From: Salminus brasiliensis
Taxonomy: Eukaryota; Chordata; Actinopteri; Characiformes; Bryconidae
NCBI RefSeq assembly: GCF_030463535.1
Contig: NC_132887.1
Coordinates: 20,424,443-20,488,442 of the forward strand
Direction: 5' to 3'
Length of the DNA: 64,000 nucleotides
Positions 1-12,725 of this stretch are shown here, one piece after another. A program made the position numbers and the translations under genes. The stretch's first letter is position 1. Each line of letters begins with the position of its first letter. The notes beneath the pieces were generated by a model, which saw nothing but the letters and a program-made list of their open reading frames with translations, searched no databases and was not told the origin of the DNA.

Positions 1-180
1 TGGATTGGGGAGAAATTTGGGCCACTCTACCTCTTATGTTTAGGGTTCATGCTCCTAAACAGACACGCATGCTCAAAAAGGCAGTTTGTGTTGCTGTAAA
101 AAGGGCTTGTTCCACAACACATCTATGTCAAATATGAAGAACAAGTTAAGATTAAGTTCTACTGGTTTAGAAAATGTCTC

Positions 181-575
181 TACATGTCCACATGTTTGTG
201 GACACCCAATCTAATGAATGCATTCAGCTACTTTAAGTTGGTGGGCTAGGAAGGGTGTAAAGTTTCCCAGCATTGAGCTGTTGAGCATATTGAACTGTGC
301 TCTCTGGGGTGATGGTGTTCCAGCCAATACTTTTGGAAGGAGTTAGGGAAGAGGTGGGGTGGTGTTCATCCAACACCCTGACCTCACTAATGTTCTCATC
401 ACTGAATGCAATCAAACCCTTACAGAAATGCTCCAAAATCTCATACAAAGCCTTTGCTGGACAGTAGAGACGGTTACTCCAACCAAAGCAGGATACAGTC
501 TCTCTCTTTAATTCCCTTTTTATTTTTTTGGAAGAAACAATGAATGAGCAGGTGTCCCAATACTTTTGTCCATGC
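181..575. mobile_element. Tc1/mariner-like MITE, family 1 (fragmentary)
   Basis: The left end carries 'catgtttgtggacaccc' and the right end 'gtcccaatacttttgtccat'. These are the two termini of a family recurring here at 9264-9705, 22558-22918 and 27780-28060. The interior (cagcattgagctg..., gatggtgttccagcc...) is shared between copies. No transposase frame is present. Confidence 0.75.
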
Positions 576-700
576 AACGTGTCTACAGGCTTATTTTGTT
601 TGTTTTGTAAGAAAGAGCAGATATTCCATTCACAGACACACACTTCGGATAAAGTCCACTGTCTGTCTGCATCCCATGTTATGAAAACAGGCCTCTGGAC

Positions 701-745
701 TGTATGTGTGTGTGTGTGTGTGCATATATGTGTGTGTGTGTGTGT
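701..745. repeat. (TG)n microsatellite
   Basis: Two TG runs separated by a short 'catata' interruption. Confidence 0.95.
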
Positions 746-1378
746 ACTGCATCAACAGCGCCTCTGTTTGGACTGCAAACACAGTCATGTTATCTTCTAC
801 CATGTCAGCGGCTGGCGAGCTCCTTTGGCTTTGTGTGGAAGTGGCGTGAGAGCTCCGAGAGTGACCTGCTCATGCGTGACCGTAAACTGCTGAGCACAAC
901 CTCTGGCCTGGTCCACTCATTTCAGAGCGCCCAGCCAGGCGGTCGAGATTTAGCGTTATATCGCATGAACGGCTGACGGCTAGTCTCCACTTCTGCCATG
1001 TCTGCACTTCTCCGAACTCCCCACGCCCACCCCCCCCACGCCCCCCTGCACTGTAGTCGGCACACCGTGGCTCAGGCAGAACAATGCATATTGCAAAACA
1101 CAACACTGTTCCCAAAGGAATGTGTCCTGGGCTGGCTATGCTGCAGAATATCTATGTGCTGTGTAAACACTCCCCAAAGCATTTCCTTAGCTTATCTAAC
1201 CGTCGGGAGACCAGCCGGCTGTGTGAAACATATCTGTGTTTAATTAAGTGATAGCGGTTAGACAGACAGTTGATTGGACATCGTTGGATAATATAATATA
1301 TCTTAAATGTTATTTCTTTCTGTAGCACAAATTCCACATATCCATATATTTCAATAACCAAACATCCTTCTACACACA

Positions 1379-1672
1379 GATCAGCCATAACATTAACACC
1401 TCCTGCCTAATGAGCATGACTGAGTAGGTATTACTGGGTAGGCTCTTGTGCTGCCACAACAGATCTGACCATTCGAGGCACGGACTCCACGAGACCTCTG
1501 AAGGCGTCCTGTGATGTCTGGCGTCGTGCAAGTTGTGAGGTGGGACCTCCATGGGTCGCGTCAATGGGCTTTAGTTACCTACGATGGTATACCGGTTGCA
1601 CTGCCTGATGTTTTGGAGGTGTTCTGATCCAGTTGTCTAGCCACCACAATTCGGGCCTTGTCAAAGTGGAGA
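1379..1672 (-). mobile_element. Tc1-derived MITE, family 2, copy a
   Basis: Starts with the 'cagccataacatt' terminus. It continues into sequence matching the reverse strand of a Tc1 transposase C-terminus (ggactccac...gacctctgaagg), then jumps straight to the N-terminal part (cctgatgttttggagg). The middle of the transposase is missing, so it is non-coding. Confidence 0.75.
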
Positions 1673-2509
1673 AGACGCCACTGTAGATGAAGATGTTTCT
1701 CACTACACCCGTATTACACAGTGGTGCTAATCTTATGGCTGGTTGGGGTAATTGTAATGCGCTACGAGAAGTGCTGGGAGCTTGACGGACTTGACAATCA
1801 GATGAAATTGTGAGTAAGTACCTCAGCGAACAGAGAGGCAACAAATGAGGCATTACAGCCTTGTTAGATTAGTCCCAACGTTCCCAAAGTAGGGCACCCC
1901 AGTGACTGGAGATGTAATAAAAATAATAATACAACGTATACAGAGTTACCGCAGCAACAGCCCCCCAGCAACAGTGCAAACTCATTTACTGGTGGTTTAA
2001 AAAATAAATAAATAATTGCAAACCATAGCAAGGCTGTTTTGCTGCATGCCTAGCTGAACATGCTCACTGCAGTAGGCTGATAATCATGGCTACAAAAAGC
2101 TGCCTGTGGCACGCTATATATATTCAAACACATTCAGAACAAAACCTCAGGCTCTGCACGTCACGACAAAACAGCTTAGCCTAATTGTGGGCGAGCTGAA
2201 GCTAAGTGTGTAGCTAGGTAAAGACCACAGAATGGTAAAGTTTGAGCGTCATTCAAAATCCTGTCCTTTATTACTCGAATAATTCATAACAGATGACCGT
2301 ATACTGCTAGGACAGGACAAATAAGGCCTGCGGCTTAAGAGGGACCGTCATAAAAAAGTATACCAGATATAGCGTCAAAAAAAGTACAAGCTGCTATTAT
2401 TTGTAATCGGGATTGGGGCAGATCCAGGCATATTTGAATGAATAGGATATCCACTATTCACTCACTGCAGTGAGGAACGGTCAGCGGAAGCCCAAACCTA
2501 ATGTAATAT

Positions 2510-2842
2510 ACACCAATCAGCCATAACATTAGCCGATTGATTATGATTATCTTAGTCTACAGTGGTGTCTGCCAAGGGTTGGGGTATATTAGACAGCAAG
2601 TGAACAGTCAGTTCTTGAAGGTGATAAATGGACAAGCATATAGATTTGAACCAATTTGACAAGGGTCAAACTGTGATGCCTACACAACTAGGTCAGAGCA
2701 TCTCCAAAACATCAGGAAGGATAAGTGCTCCAAGAGAGGGCAACCAGTGAACCGGCGACAGGGTCTTGGGCACCTAAGGCTCAGTGATGTGATCCATGCA
2801 GGTCTTACCTCACAACTTACAGGACTTATATTTTTTAGACGG
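2510..2842 (+). mobile_element. Tc1-derived MITE, family 2, copy b
   Basis: Begins 'caccaatcagccataaca'. It carries the start of a Tc1 transposase DNA-binding region (remnants of ...GQSISKTSG..., then ...NRRQG.GHLRL) and then joins directly to the C-terminal coding part (cctcacaacttacagg). Stops and frameshifts abolish any product. Confidence 0.78.
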
Positions 2843-5800
2843 GTCCCAATGGTAGAGCAACGGGAAAAAACTGTCCCAAGCAAGAGAACCTTACTTGAGT
2901 GTGGATTGAGGAACTTTGGGAATCACTGAACTCCACTACTAATCAAATAAAAGTGAGAGCTTAATCAATAGCAGAAAGGATCATTAATAGCAGCTCTACA
3001 TATCTGAACCAAGCAGAGTACACAGCTCTGCCCTGGGGCCGGCTATGTGAGTAATGTAGACCCAACACCTGGATGCGGTGCACCTGGAGACCCACATTTA
3101 AAACAAACAGCAATGTCATCCAGCCATACTTCCATAATTCCCTCACCTCCATAAGCAGAACTAATCCTCTGGGAGTTTCACTGGTCGGTGGGAGAGGGGG
3201 GGGCGGGTCTGTTTGGAACGTGGTGACGAAGGCCTGCCATTTGAGAGCAGCACCATGCACAAGTATGACAACGGATGCTGTCAATATTCCCCTAAGAGAC
3301 TCCACTTCCCCCAACACCGGCAGCACTCTACAGTCTTGCTAATCAAACCTGCGGTGTCCGCCTCAAGCCGCGAGTCCCTGATGCACTCCACTACAAAGCC
3401 ATCTCATCAGGTATTACCCAGAAGTCGGAGCTGCACAGTAGCGCAGATGATAAGCTCCCTCCGTTGAGCAGCAGAGCCATCTGTAATTGGGAAACGCTGG
3501 AGGTGCTGACATACGATGACGCCTCATACTGGTGTTGATTGCAAGGCACCACCAGCAGGCCTCAGGCAGCATACATGCGAAGACATGCAAAGACAATAGG
3601 TGCTCCACTTCTGCCAGTCTTTCCCTCTCTGCTTGTCATCCTCGGACTGCCTCTGCAGCAAATCTCGATATTCCTGATATACAGACAGGAGAGCCAAGGC
3701 TGACTTGAGACTGCAAAGCTCCTGCTGGTGCTCACGGACTGATGTTAGACAAGGCCGATAGTCAGCACGCTATCTCCAATGTAGCAATGTTAGACGAGAT
3801 TAGCTGATGTGATGCTGGAGGGATACTAAGCACTATCGGCAGAAGCAAATCGCTCAAATTTCAGGAACAAGTTGAACAGTCAAGGCAGCAGTAAGGAAAG
3901 TAGACCGTAGAAACCGTGGCTGGCCTGACCTTTAGCCGGCCTACACCAGCTCACAACCCTCAATCTGGCTTTCCAGCAGAATCTACACTCCCACAATGAT
4001 AAGAGCGACTCCCACTCTCTCAGTGAGCGGCAGTCTGCACTCCCGCTGTGAAAGTGTAACTACGTCACTACGTCACGACCTGAGAGCAGTTTTTCCCTCC
4101 AGTTTACCTCCACCAGAGCGGTCACTAGCTGTACAACACAGGCCAGTATTTCTGCAGGTCAACTATGTATTACTAAGACAATTAACACATGCATTAAAAC
4201 CATTAAAAACACATTACAAATCTATTCTATTAAAAAATATATTTAAAAACAACATAATAACAACAACAACAAAAACCCTGATAACAATACTGACTGCTGT
4301 ATCTATATACCAACAGTCACAAGCAGTGTTCAACACATGCTGGTCCTAAATCAGCACAAAGCCATGATGCTCTCAACTCATACAAACAAGCTCTGTGTTA
4401 TCTAATCTAGTTCATTCAGTATAGAGGCGCCAGAACACAACTTAACCCATTATCTGCCAAACCCAATATAGTCCCGCACTTTGTTTCCTCCTTGAGTTCC
4501 AGCAACAGCGGATTAACTGTGCTTTTTATGGACAGCAGTGTAAGAGACGTAGTACAGCACGGCAAACATGACCCTACCCTTCCCCTAATGCGTATGGATA
4601 GAGAGGGTGCAAAGGTCACTGGTGTTTTAACAATTCACATTTCCAGCTGAATGCAAGGATATGGTTAGATTAAGCCCACATAGATTAAGAGACAGGGTCC
4701 TAATTAAGGACATTTCTATGTCCCTTACAGAGGTGTCTTGCTCAAGTAGACATTTTGGTTATCTATACATTACTGGAGTAATTATTTCTCAGCCAGCTTT
4801 TTTGATTGTGGTTGGATAACATATACCATTCTGACCCCCTATTGGTTTGTAAGCGATCCATCACACCTGCACATGTCAGACACTCCAGCAAGGACACTGC
4901 AGACCTATGTAGCCTGGTATGAAGATGTTTGTGGCAGAGACTCAAGAGAACGAGAGTGACCACCTTTACATTCCAATAGAGGTTTGACTTTTCGCACCAT
5001 TACAATACTTAAAGGCATCTACTCATCATATTTTCCCCTCCAAGAAACACATGTTAATGCTCAGTAATGCACATAGGTGCTCCTTTAATATATGTGATAA
5101 CAGGTAGCCTATTGCATCCCAACATTTTTCAAAATTAACATTTTAATAGAACATTATAGACATTATGGCTTTTAGAAAAATGTGTTTTCGGGGAGGTGGG
5201 GTAGTGCACTATAGGCCCCTGTGGCGCGACCTAAGCTTTTGACCTTTGTTTTCCTTCCATTACTTTTACTTTTATATTTTAAGTAGTTTTGAAACCAGTA
5301 CTTTTACACTTTTACTTGAGTAAAAAGCTTAAGTTGATACTTCAACTTCTATAGAAGTCTTTTCAAACCCTAGTATCTACACTACACTCTCATACTTTTG
5401 ACACCTTTGGTCCCTTATTAGAATTTCTAAAAACTACATGTGTCACCTTTGTCTTTGTGGTGTCTTGCTGTGCAGTGGAGATGTGTCTGGTTGTTAAGGT
5501 GAAGCTCACTGTCATTAAACAAAGTCTTTAAAGGTTATTGAGATGACTGCTATAAAACATTGGCCGTGTTCTGTGGCAGACCATGCAACGTCATTTGTGT
5601 TTATGTGCACTGCTGTGAAATCATAGGACTAAAGATTTACAGACGATAAGCCTGCAGTTCAAGAAAATGACAACCTTCTGTTCATCTATTAGCACCACTC
5701 ACTTGTAGTTAGATGTGCATCATCTCATGCTGCTCTCATATCCGTGTCGTTTGAGACATGCATTACAGCAGCACGCACACTGCCAGACGTCCTGCCAAAA

Positions 5801-6689
5801 CTTCGGAAAATTACGGTATTTCTGGCCTAGGCTGTGGTCTAGGCACTAAATAAGGACATCACAAGACCAAAGAATTGAACTTCCATCCATTATTCCTTCC
5901 CGATCTGTGGTGCCGACAATGGTAGAGCACACACCTGCCCCTACAAATAAAGTCACCGTCCAAATACTTATGGACCTTATAGACAATATTTACTAATGTT
6001 AGAAATGTTTATAGCATCTACAGATTCTTGTACTTGGCTTCATTTTCACAGTTTAGCCAAGTGAATTCTGCCCATCATCTTCTGTGTATCTGTTCCACGT
6101 CATTCTGTCGAATTCCCTGCCAGACCACCAGAACGCAACCAGAGGAAACGCTGCTCGAGGTTGCGGAGTGACACGTCCTGATATTTCAGAGTCTGATAAC
6201 CAAGCTAGCGGTTGTAAAGGTTATTTGTAGAGCATAATGAACGGCTGCGTGGTGCTATCTTAGGCCACTCTTAAACGCCCGTTCAGACAGCTTCGAGGAG
6301 CCCCTTCCAGCACAGGCCAATTCGTCTCGCTGAGGTAGATAGCACTCCAGATTTATACCAAAGCTCCTTGGCCTCTCCGGCGCTGGCCCAAACCAGATAG
6401 TCCTCGTCCAAAACTGATAATGAAGCCTTTACGACCCAATGAAATCAAATCAATCAAGCTCTCACCCAGAAACCACTCAGGCCTGCCCTGCTCTATTCCA
6501 ATGGAACACACCAAATCCCACCAAATGAAGCGGCCTTTCAATTACATCTTACTTTCCTCACCAGGACATAGAGTTCACCATTCAACGAAAGCTGTCATCT
6601 TGGCTTTGCTCTTAAGCAGAAATTCAGACCGTTGGTTTAGCTCCAGAAAGCCTTTTAGCAACAGTGATTAGACGCTTAATACGATTTCC

Positions 6690-6960
6690 AAGGATTTCTG
6701 CCCTTTGTTTGTCTGGAAAGCTTAAAGCGCTGCCATCGGTTATGGAAACGCTACAGGAATATAAATGGCCACGCACCGTGGCACACAAGTAGACCAGTAA
6801 AATTCAAATGCCTGTGTGGAGCGAAAGCCCTGGTTGCAAATGACTTTTAGTGTCCACGGGCTGTTCATTTGCCTAATCAAATGAGCTTTTTGTGCTCCTC
6901 CAGAGATCCCACAGCCTCGTATGAGTCAGTGGAAGGGAACGAGGGCCAGAGAGGAGGAAA
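6690..6960. promoter_or_regulatory. Candidate conserved non-coding element in asap2 intron 2
   Basis: Unique-looking, of balanced composition, free of simple repeats, with homeobox-like TAAT sites (cctaatcaaatgagc) and an A/T-rich motif series. The call is by style only; conservation cannot be tested here. Confidence 0.25.
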
Positions 6961-7649
6961 AGACTAACGACATGACAGCACTTCTGGGAACCCCATTAGC
7001 CGAGTAAATAAGGGATTCACACACATGTACACAGAGGGTGTGTCCTTCCACAGCTGCCCTTCAGTAAGGAGCGCAACTGTCATGGCTGAACAGTGCAGGC
7101 AATGTTCCTGAAAAAGCCCAGCTCAGCAGAGTGTGCCCCCCACTGTCTTTGTTGTACTACGACCCCCTTTCCAGCTGAAACAAACAGCGCCGTCACGTCA
7201 TCACAGAGCCAACACTGCATGCGTTGGGCAGTCAAGCACCAGCCAGTACTGTGCAGGACTGTTCTTTTTCATTTCTCTGGCAACCAAATGTTGGCTAAAT
7301 CACCCCCCCCCCCTTAAACAACTAGGAAAAAAAGAGCCCAATATTCAACACTCTGGACTACAGAGCGGCTATGCTCACTATCAGTATCGGCCCAAATTTG
7401 CGATCGGCCAACAATTTAGCCAATCCTGAGAGCTAGTCAGATCAAATGATCCAGATTTTGAGAGTCCCTTAGCTCTGCGTGGGGTCACTGGCTACAGAAA
7501 CCTGTTGAGCCAGTGCTGAAGTCCATTCAGAGTGCTGAATGTCGACCGTATCTGACTATGAGTACCATGCCTGGTGGGTGAAGCAGGCGGAGTCCATCAC
7601 TCAGTCCAGTACAGGGAGTATCAGAATACACCAGTTTGAGCTCCACAGT

Positions 7650-8400
7650 GCACAGTGACTCTCACAGTCGTTATTGGAGTTCGACATGCTACTAAGTCTG
7701 GGAGACAGCAAACAGCTTTGGTAGCAACCTGCCACCATTACCAGCATGCTTCATTCAGTCAGATGGTCATGTGGTCCGTTCCAAAAAGTAAAGGATATTT
7801 CATCTTGAGTGACCAAGCACGGAACATTACAGAAGCCCTTCACGCTGATGCACTACTAAAATTGCCTGGAAAGGTTAATGTGGCATCCAGCTTTGCCCTC
7901 AACTAGTTTTGGCAATTGGCTGCAATAGCAACAATGTTGGGTTTCACCTCTGCCAAGAACATAAAGCTGAGGCTGCAGTGGGTTCAGCCCTACACCCCAA
8001 ACTGGACACCTGAAGACTGAACACCAGTGTTGCCTGGTCCGAGGACTCTCCAGTTCTGCTGAGGCCAGTCCAGGCTGGTAGTGTAGGTGGTGTAACGGTG
8101 TGGGGAATGTTTTCTTGGCTCGTCAAAAACACTTTAAGCCTGTTAATACCAATCAATCATTGTTTGAATGCCACAGACTGTTTTGAGTATTGTTGCTGAG
8201 CATGTGCATCCCTTTAGGACCATAATTTACCCATCTTCTAATGACTACTTCCAGCATGATAACGCACCATGTCACAAAGCAATAAAGTGACTGACTATGA
8301 CTATGTGTTTCTCAAGGGCCTTCCCAGAAACCATATCTGAATCCCATAGAAGAGCTGTGGAGACATTGGTTGGTTGGTTTGTTCTAGGTCACGCTGAGTG
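7650..8400 (+). pseudogene. Degenerate Tc1-like transposase remnant
   Basis: Scraps typical of a Tc1 DDE transposase lie in order: 'tggacacctgaagactgaac', 'ggtgtggggaatgttttctt' (the GVxVWGxFSW-like region), 'cagcatgataacgcaccatg' (QHDNAPCH-like, bearing the second catalytic Asp), then an N-P-I-E-like region near 8340. Frames are broken throughout. The upstream part 7810-7905 recurs at 40925-41015. Confidence 0.65.
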
Positions 8401-8742
8401 TGAGAAATATTGGTTCTGGTAGGATCAAACTGATTTTCATCCAGTTTCTGTGAGATGCAAACTACACAGCACCACTAGCATAAAAAGTATGCTTTTTATT
8501 TTTTTAATGATGCGCCATATTTGAAGGTCTGTGGCAAGTGTAGCTCTCACATTCCATGTTCTCAGATCTTCACAAGTTTCATTAACACATGGCTCAAGCA
8601 CACCTCAGTCTGTCCCTACAGAGTGTCACCACACTACACACAGCTCACAAATATCATAGTGGGTGTGACGTTGCTAAATACAGGCTCCAGGACTCCAGCA
8701 TAATTAGAAGCCTTGTCATCACAATAGGGTTTCAAGGCCTGA

Positions 8743-8743
<1 letters not shown>

Positions 8744-8797
<54 letters not shown>
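8744..8797. repeat. (TG)27 microsatellite
   Basis: Uninterrupted TG run of about 54 bp, close to asap2 exon 2. A short (AC)n follows at 8930-8943. Confidence 0.97.
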
Positions 8798-8799
<2 letters not shown>

Positions 8800-9112
8800 C
8801 AGACAGCCAAAGTACTGGTGCACTCTCTTCCTCTACACACTCCATTCATCCTATAATGAACAGATGGGGGCAGAAGAAACTCCGCTCCACAAATCAGGAG
8901 TCCGGACCACGCTTGTCTTTCACTCACAACACACACACACACAATTACACACCTGTCAGCCCAAAGTCGCTATTATTCAAACCAACCATATTCTACCACG
9001 CCACGCCCATGTCCAGACCGTCCACACGAAATGACATTCCCACGAGAATCATCTGCTCTCAAGATTTGGACTGAGAGAGAGGTGTAAATGGAGGACAGTG
9101 ATGACCACTCAC

Positions 9113-9185
9113 CTAGACCAGAGGTGTAAATGGACTTGACGGACTTCTTCATTTTGTACAGCACGCTGCGGTCCACATCCAGGGC
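9113..9185 (-). CDS. asap2: asap2 coding exon 2 (BAR-domain N-terminal part)
   Basis: The 73-bp internal exon follows a TGTAG acceptor (9190-9186) and ends before a GTGAGT donor (9112-9107). It starts in phase 0, as required by exon 1, and encodes ALDVDRSVLYKMKKSVKS, then IYTSGL, plus the first base of a split glycine codon (phase 1 end). The VLYKMKKSVK core is characteristic of ASAP2; by memory of the family, ASAP1 carries a more diverged version at the same place. These residues continue the first BAR helix. Joined to exon 1 the product reaches residue 66. Exon 3 was not found between here and the left edge, so intron 2 is longer than 9.1 kb or exon 3 escaped a by-eye search. Confidence 0.94.
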
Positions 9186-9263
9186 CTACAGAGAGAGACA
9201 AAGACACAGAAGGAGACAAACCATTAAGACACTAAACAAACTAAAACTGCACTCTTGTAAAGT

Positions 9264-9705
9264 ACACTACATGTCCAAATGTTTGTGGACACATCTTGCA
9301 ATGATTTAAGCATTCAGCTACTTTAGGTTGCACCCATTGCTGACACAGGTATGCAAATGCACCCACACACATACACACACCATGCCTAAAACCAGGTGTG
9401 GGCTAGAGTGTGGGATATAAAGCCCCCCAGCATTGAGCTGTGGAGCAGTGGAACTATGTTCTCTGGAATGATGATCCATCCAGTACCTTTGTGAGGAGTT
9501 GAAGAGTTGGAGATGAGGTGGGGTCATGATCATCCAACAGCCTGACCTCACTAACACTCATTTGGCTGAATGCAATCAAATCCTCACAGCAGTGCTCCAA
9601 ATCTTAGTGGAAAGCCTTCCCTGGACAGTGAAGCCAGGTACGCCAACAAAAGAAACAATGATTGAGCAGGTGTCCCAATACTTTTGTCCATTTAGTGCAT
9701 CTCAA
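9264..9705. mobile_element. Tc1/mariner-like MITE, family 1
   Basis: Left end 'acatgtccaaatgtttgtgg', right end 'cccaatacttttgtccattt'. The interior matches the copies at 181-575 and 27780-28060 (cagcattgagctgtgg, gatgatccatccagtacc). It lies 80 bp upstream of the asap2 exon 2 acceptor. Confidence 0.8.
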
Positions 9706-11250
9706 ATGGACTTGCTTATAGTACAAATGTACAATGCTGTAAAATATGATGAGGACACACTTTTTGAATGTAATTTCCAGTCAGAATGGACTCATGTCTC
9801 ATGTCTGAGGAGAATGGATATGATGGCTGTGCACTTGCATAAGGAAAGAGGAAGGCCAAACTTTCTCAAACTGGAGCTCAAAAATTGATCTGTCCCCATC
9901 TGATAAACGGCTCTCGATACAGTCATCTTTAAGAGAGAGAGAGGAGAAAACTCAAGCTCCACTTTCTGTTCAGATCTTAAAAATATCCACAGGTGTTTTT
10001 TGTCCATCCTCGACTGTGAGAAGACGACTCAACACTGCGGGTCTGAAAGGATGTGGAGCTGATCAAGCAGCTCCCACTGAGGAAAGCAAACAGCCCGAAA
10101 AGAATACTTGACCCAATCAAACTGCTGAAGCTGCTGATGTTCGCAAAACTCTCATTTAGTGACCATCCCAGAGTCCAGACCTCAAAATCACTTCAGTTTT
10201 TGTTTTTTTACTGGCCAATCAAGAAATGCTTACATTAATAAGACACATACATAACATAATTCATACACCCAGTCCCGCATCTAGACTTCGGAAGCAGCAT
10301 GCTTATTTAATATTATGGTATTTCATAGAAATTCAGTCAATCAGCATCATAAACATCCCGATTCCCAGCAGAAACCTGAAATTCATCTGTATTCTCCTCC
10401 ATTGTGCCGTTTGCCTAATGCTAATTCAATACACCGAACAGTGTTTTGCGCTCAGTGTGAGAGCACAAGCACACACACACACACACACAGACACTGCAGG
10501 GCTCCTGGCGTTGCCTCTGCAGTGAGAGTTCATCTGAGCAGGCCTGCCTGCTTCCTCTCCCCTGTGGAGCTGGGATTGTTGCAGCATATTTTTAGGACTC
10601 TGTTGAATAATGAATTACCTGGAGACAGTGGGGAAACATCCCTACCATTACACACACACAGAGAGACACATCCCTACCTACCAGCATGCCATCACTGCAC
10701 TAGACATGATCTGGCTGAACACTAAGGCAGAGCGACAGAGAAGGAGAACGAGACATGGACTATGACAGACGGAGAGAGGAGGTTCTAAATAGCAGAACAG
10801 GCCTGTTTGGCTCTTTGGAGTCGACCTGTGCGATCAGGTCAGTGGTTGGCGGTTAAGCAAATGATTGAGCAGGTGTCCCAATACTTTTGTCCATATAGTG
10901 CATCTCAAATAGACTTGCTTAATTGTTTTGGTTTGGTTTTTGTAGAGATGATATGACCTTCTGTTATCTCTTATATGGTGAGGCCGCACTTATTCGTGTC
11001 ATTTCTTGAGGACGATAAGACGACTGTGCACTTGTATAGGGAAGAGGAAGGCTGAACTTGATAAACCTGGAGCTCAAAAAATGGAATAAACAGCTCTCGA
11101 TACGTTCATCTATGAGAGAGAGGAGAAAACTCAAGCTCCAGTTTTAGAAAGAGGATGTTCTAAATAGCGGGCCGGGCCTGTTTGTCATAAATGTAGATTG
11201 ATGGCCGAGTCTGTAGGGTGTGTGCGATCAGGTCAGTGGTTATGAGCATT
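9658..11250. repeat. Locally duplicated block including a MITE end
   Basis: 9658-9715 is repeated at 10859-10917 (the MITE right end plus flank atctcaaa.agacttgct). 9835-9965 is repeated at 11035-11140 (gaggaaggc..aac, ctctcgatac, gagaaaactcaagctcca). 10769-10856 is repeated at 11148-11245 (ttctaaatagc, gcgatcaggtcagtggtt). Confidence 0.75.
10470..10489. repeat. (AC)10 microsatellite
   Basis: Short uninterrupted AC run. Confidence 0.9.
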
Positions 11251-12276
11251 AATGGTGTGTGGTGTGTTTATACAGAGATCACGCAGAAACAGCAGAGAAG
11301 TTTGATGAAGTAGCATGATTTGGACAACATGCGGTCGTGGTTGTGATGCCCAGTCACTGGGAGACTGCGACAGTCCAAAAGAGCATAACTGACCTCACTC
11401 TATTTGAATGAGTACATGGATCTCCCTCTCCTCAATCACTGCTAGCAGATGTATAAGAACTGGCAGTTCGAGCTCTTTGCAACTCCCAGCCCTGGCAGCA
11501 CTGTGTGATGTGAGGAGTGGTTGGCTAGCGAGTGGGTGAGAATTGGCAGTGGTACCTTCTCGGTGGTCACAGGGTGTCGGTAGGTTCTTAAAAAGTCATG
11601 TCTCTAAAGCCTAATGACACTGCTAGTTGTGCTACACCACCCCCCTGTAACCCCCCTAACCTACCATTACCTAGACCACACCACACACACTCCTCCAAAC
11701 CTTGTGCTCTCACATTAGCCCCCCACACCAGTGGCAAATCTAAAACCACCCCAAATCCAGCTTTTATTGCAAAGGTGATATTCCTTCCTCAACCAATTCA
11801 CCCGGCGGCTTAGCGTCCGAGACGCAGTGAGCTCTTCATTTTCCTCAGCGTTTCGTTTCAGGAGAGTGGGCAAGAACGGACAATGCCCTCCTTCACGCTC
11901 AGCAGCAAGGCCGTGGCTAATCCAAAGAGGCTAGCACAGCACAAAGGGGGCTTTCTGAGAAAACAAGGGGGCTATAAATAACAGCCTCAAGATGAGAGAA
12001 AAGATATCGCGTATAGAAATTCCTCACAGAGGACAGAGAAATGGAGCCTATGCTTCTCGTACATTCTTGTTTGCATTTTGGGAGGGCATGGAAGAGAAAC
12101 TGCAGGGATTTAGATATTCAGTCCTGAACTGCTGAACCTTCATGAAGTGGTCATGAAGTGGTCACAGTGGGGCTGAGCTTGACCCCAGATCACAGAGAGG
12201 ATGTGTAATCCTGGCCAGTAGGCTTTGAATATTATCTTGCTTCTTGCTTGGCCATGGAGTCATACATTACATACGG

Positions 12277-12480
12277 TTACATATGGACAAAAGTACTGGG
12301 ACACCTACATAAACTTTTATGAAATTCCATTCTAAATCCATGGGTATTAATATGGAGTTGAACCCAGAGAGCATAACTGGCCTCACGCTCTTTAGGCCAG
12401 TAGGCTACACCTCCTTTTCTTCATAACTAAGTGCAATGCTAGTCTGTTAGCTGCTATAACAAATTTGGCAGTTTGCAGGA
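12277..12480. mobile_element. MITE end related to family 1
   Basis: 'tggacaaaagtactgggaca' followed by 'ctaaatccatgggtatta' is the terminus and subterminus of a common fish MITE. The next segment (agcataactggcctcacgctc) recurs at 11384-11400. The far end was not found. Confidence 0.55.
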
Positions 12481-12559
12481 CCCCTACAGGTGCTTACAGC
12501 TGTCCAGTGATGTTGCAGTAGTCTTTGGCTGGCTTCATGTGACTTGGAGGAAGCTGGCA

Positions 12560-12725
12560 GGTTTGTTTGAGCCCTCTAAACCTTCGAGCTTCAAGTACGG
12601 CTCAGCTCGACCCACCATCCTTTAAGATCTACGGAAGACAAGCATCCACACTGTTTTCTGTTCTGGCCATCCCGAAGTGGTGGAGCAAACTTCCCCCAGA
12701 GATGTTCTAACTGGTGGGGTTGAAC
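12560..12725 (+). mobile_element. LINE (L2-like) 3' fragment
   Basis: 'cggctcagctcgacccacc' and 'gtggtggagcaaacttccc' match the 42.1 kb fragment and the usual 3' coding end of fish L2-type LINEs. Confidence 0.5.

Larger units (their letters stand above)
1..9112 (-). other. asap2: asap2 intron 2 (partial, runs off left edge)
   Basis: Gene-free intronic DNA. It holds a Tc1-related MITE copy in each orientation (1379-1672, 2510-2842), a mariner-like MITE at the far left, a degraded Tc1 transposase at 7650-8400 and a long (TG)n at 8744-8797. 3000-4000 and 6300-7000 are unique-looking. No asap2 exon 3 and no other exon with good splice sites was seen. Confidence 0.8.
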
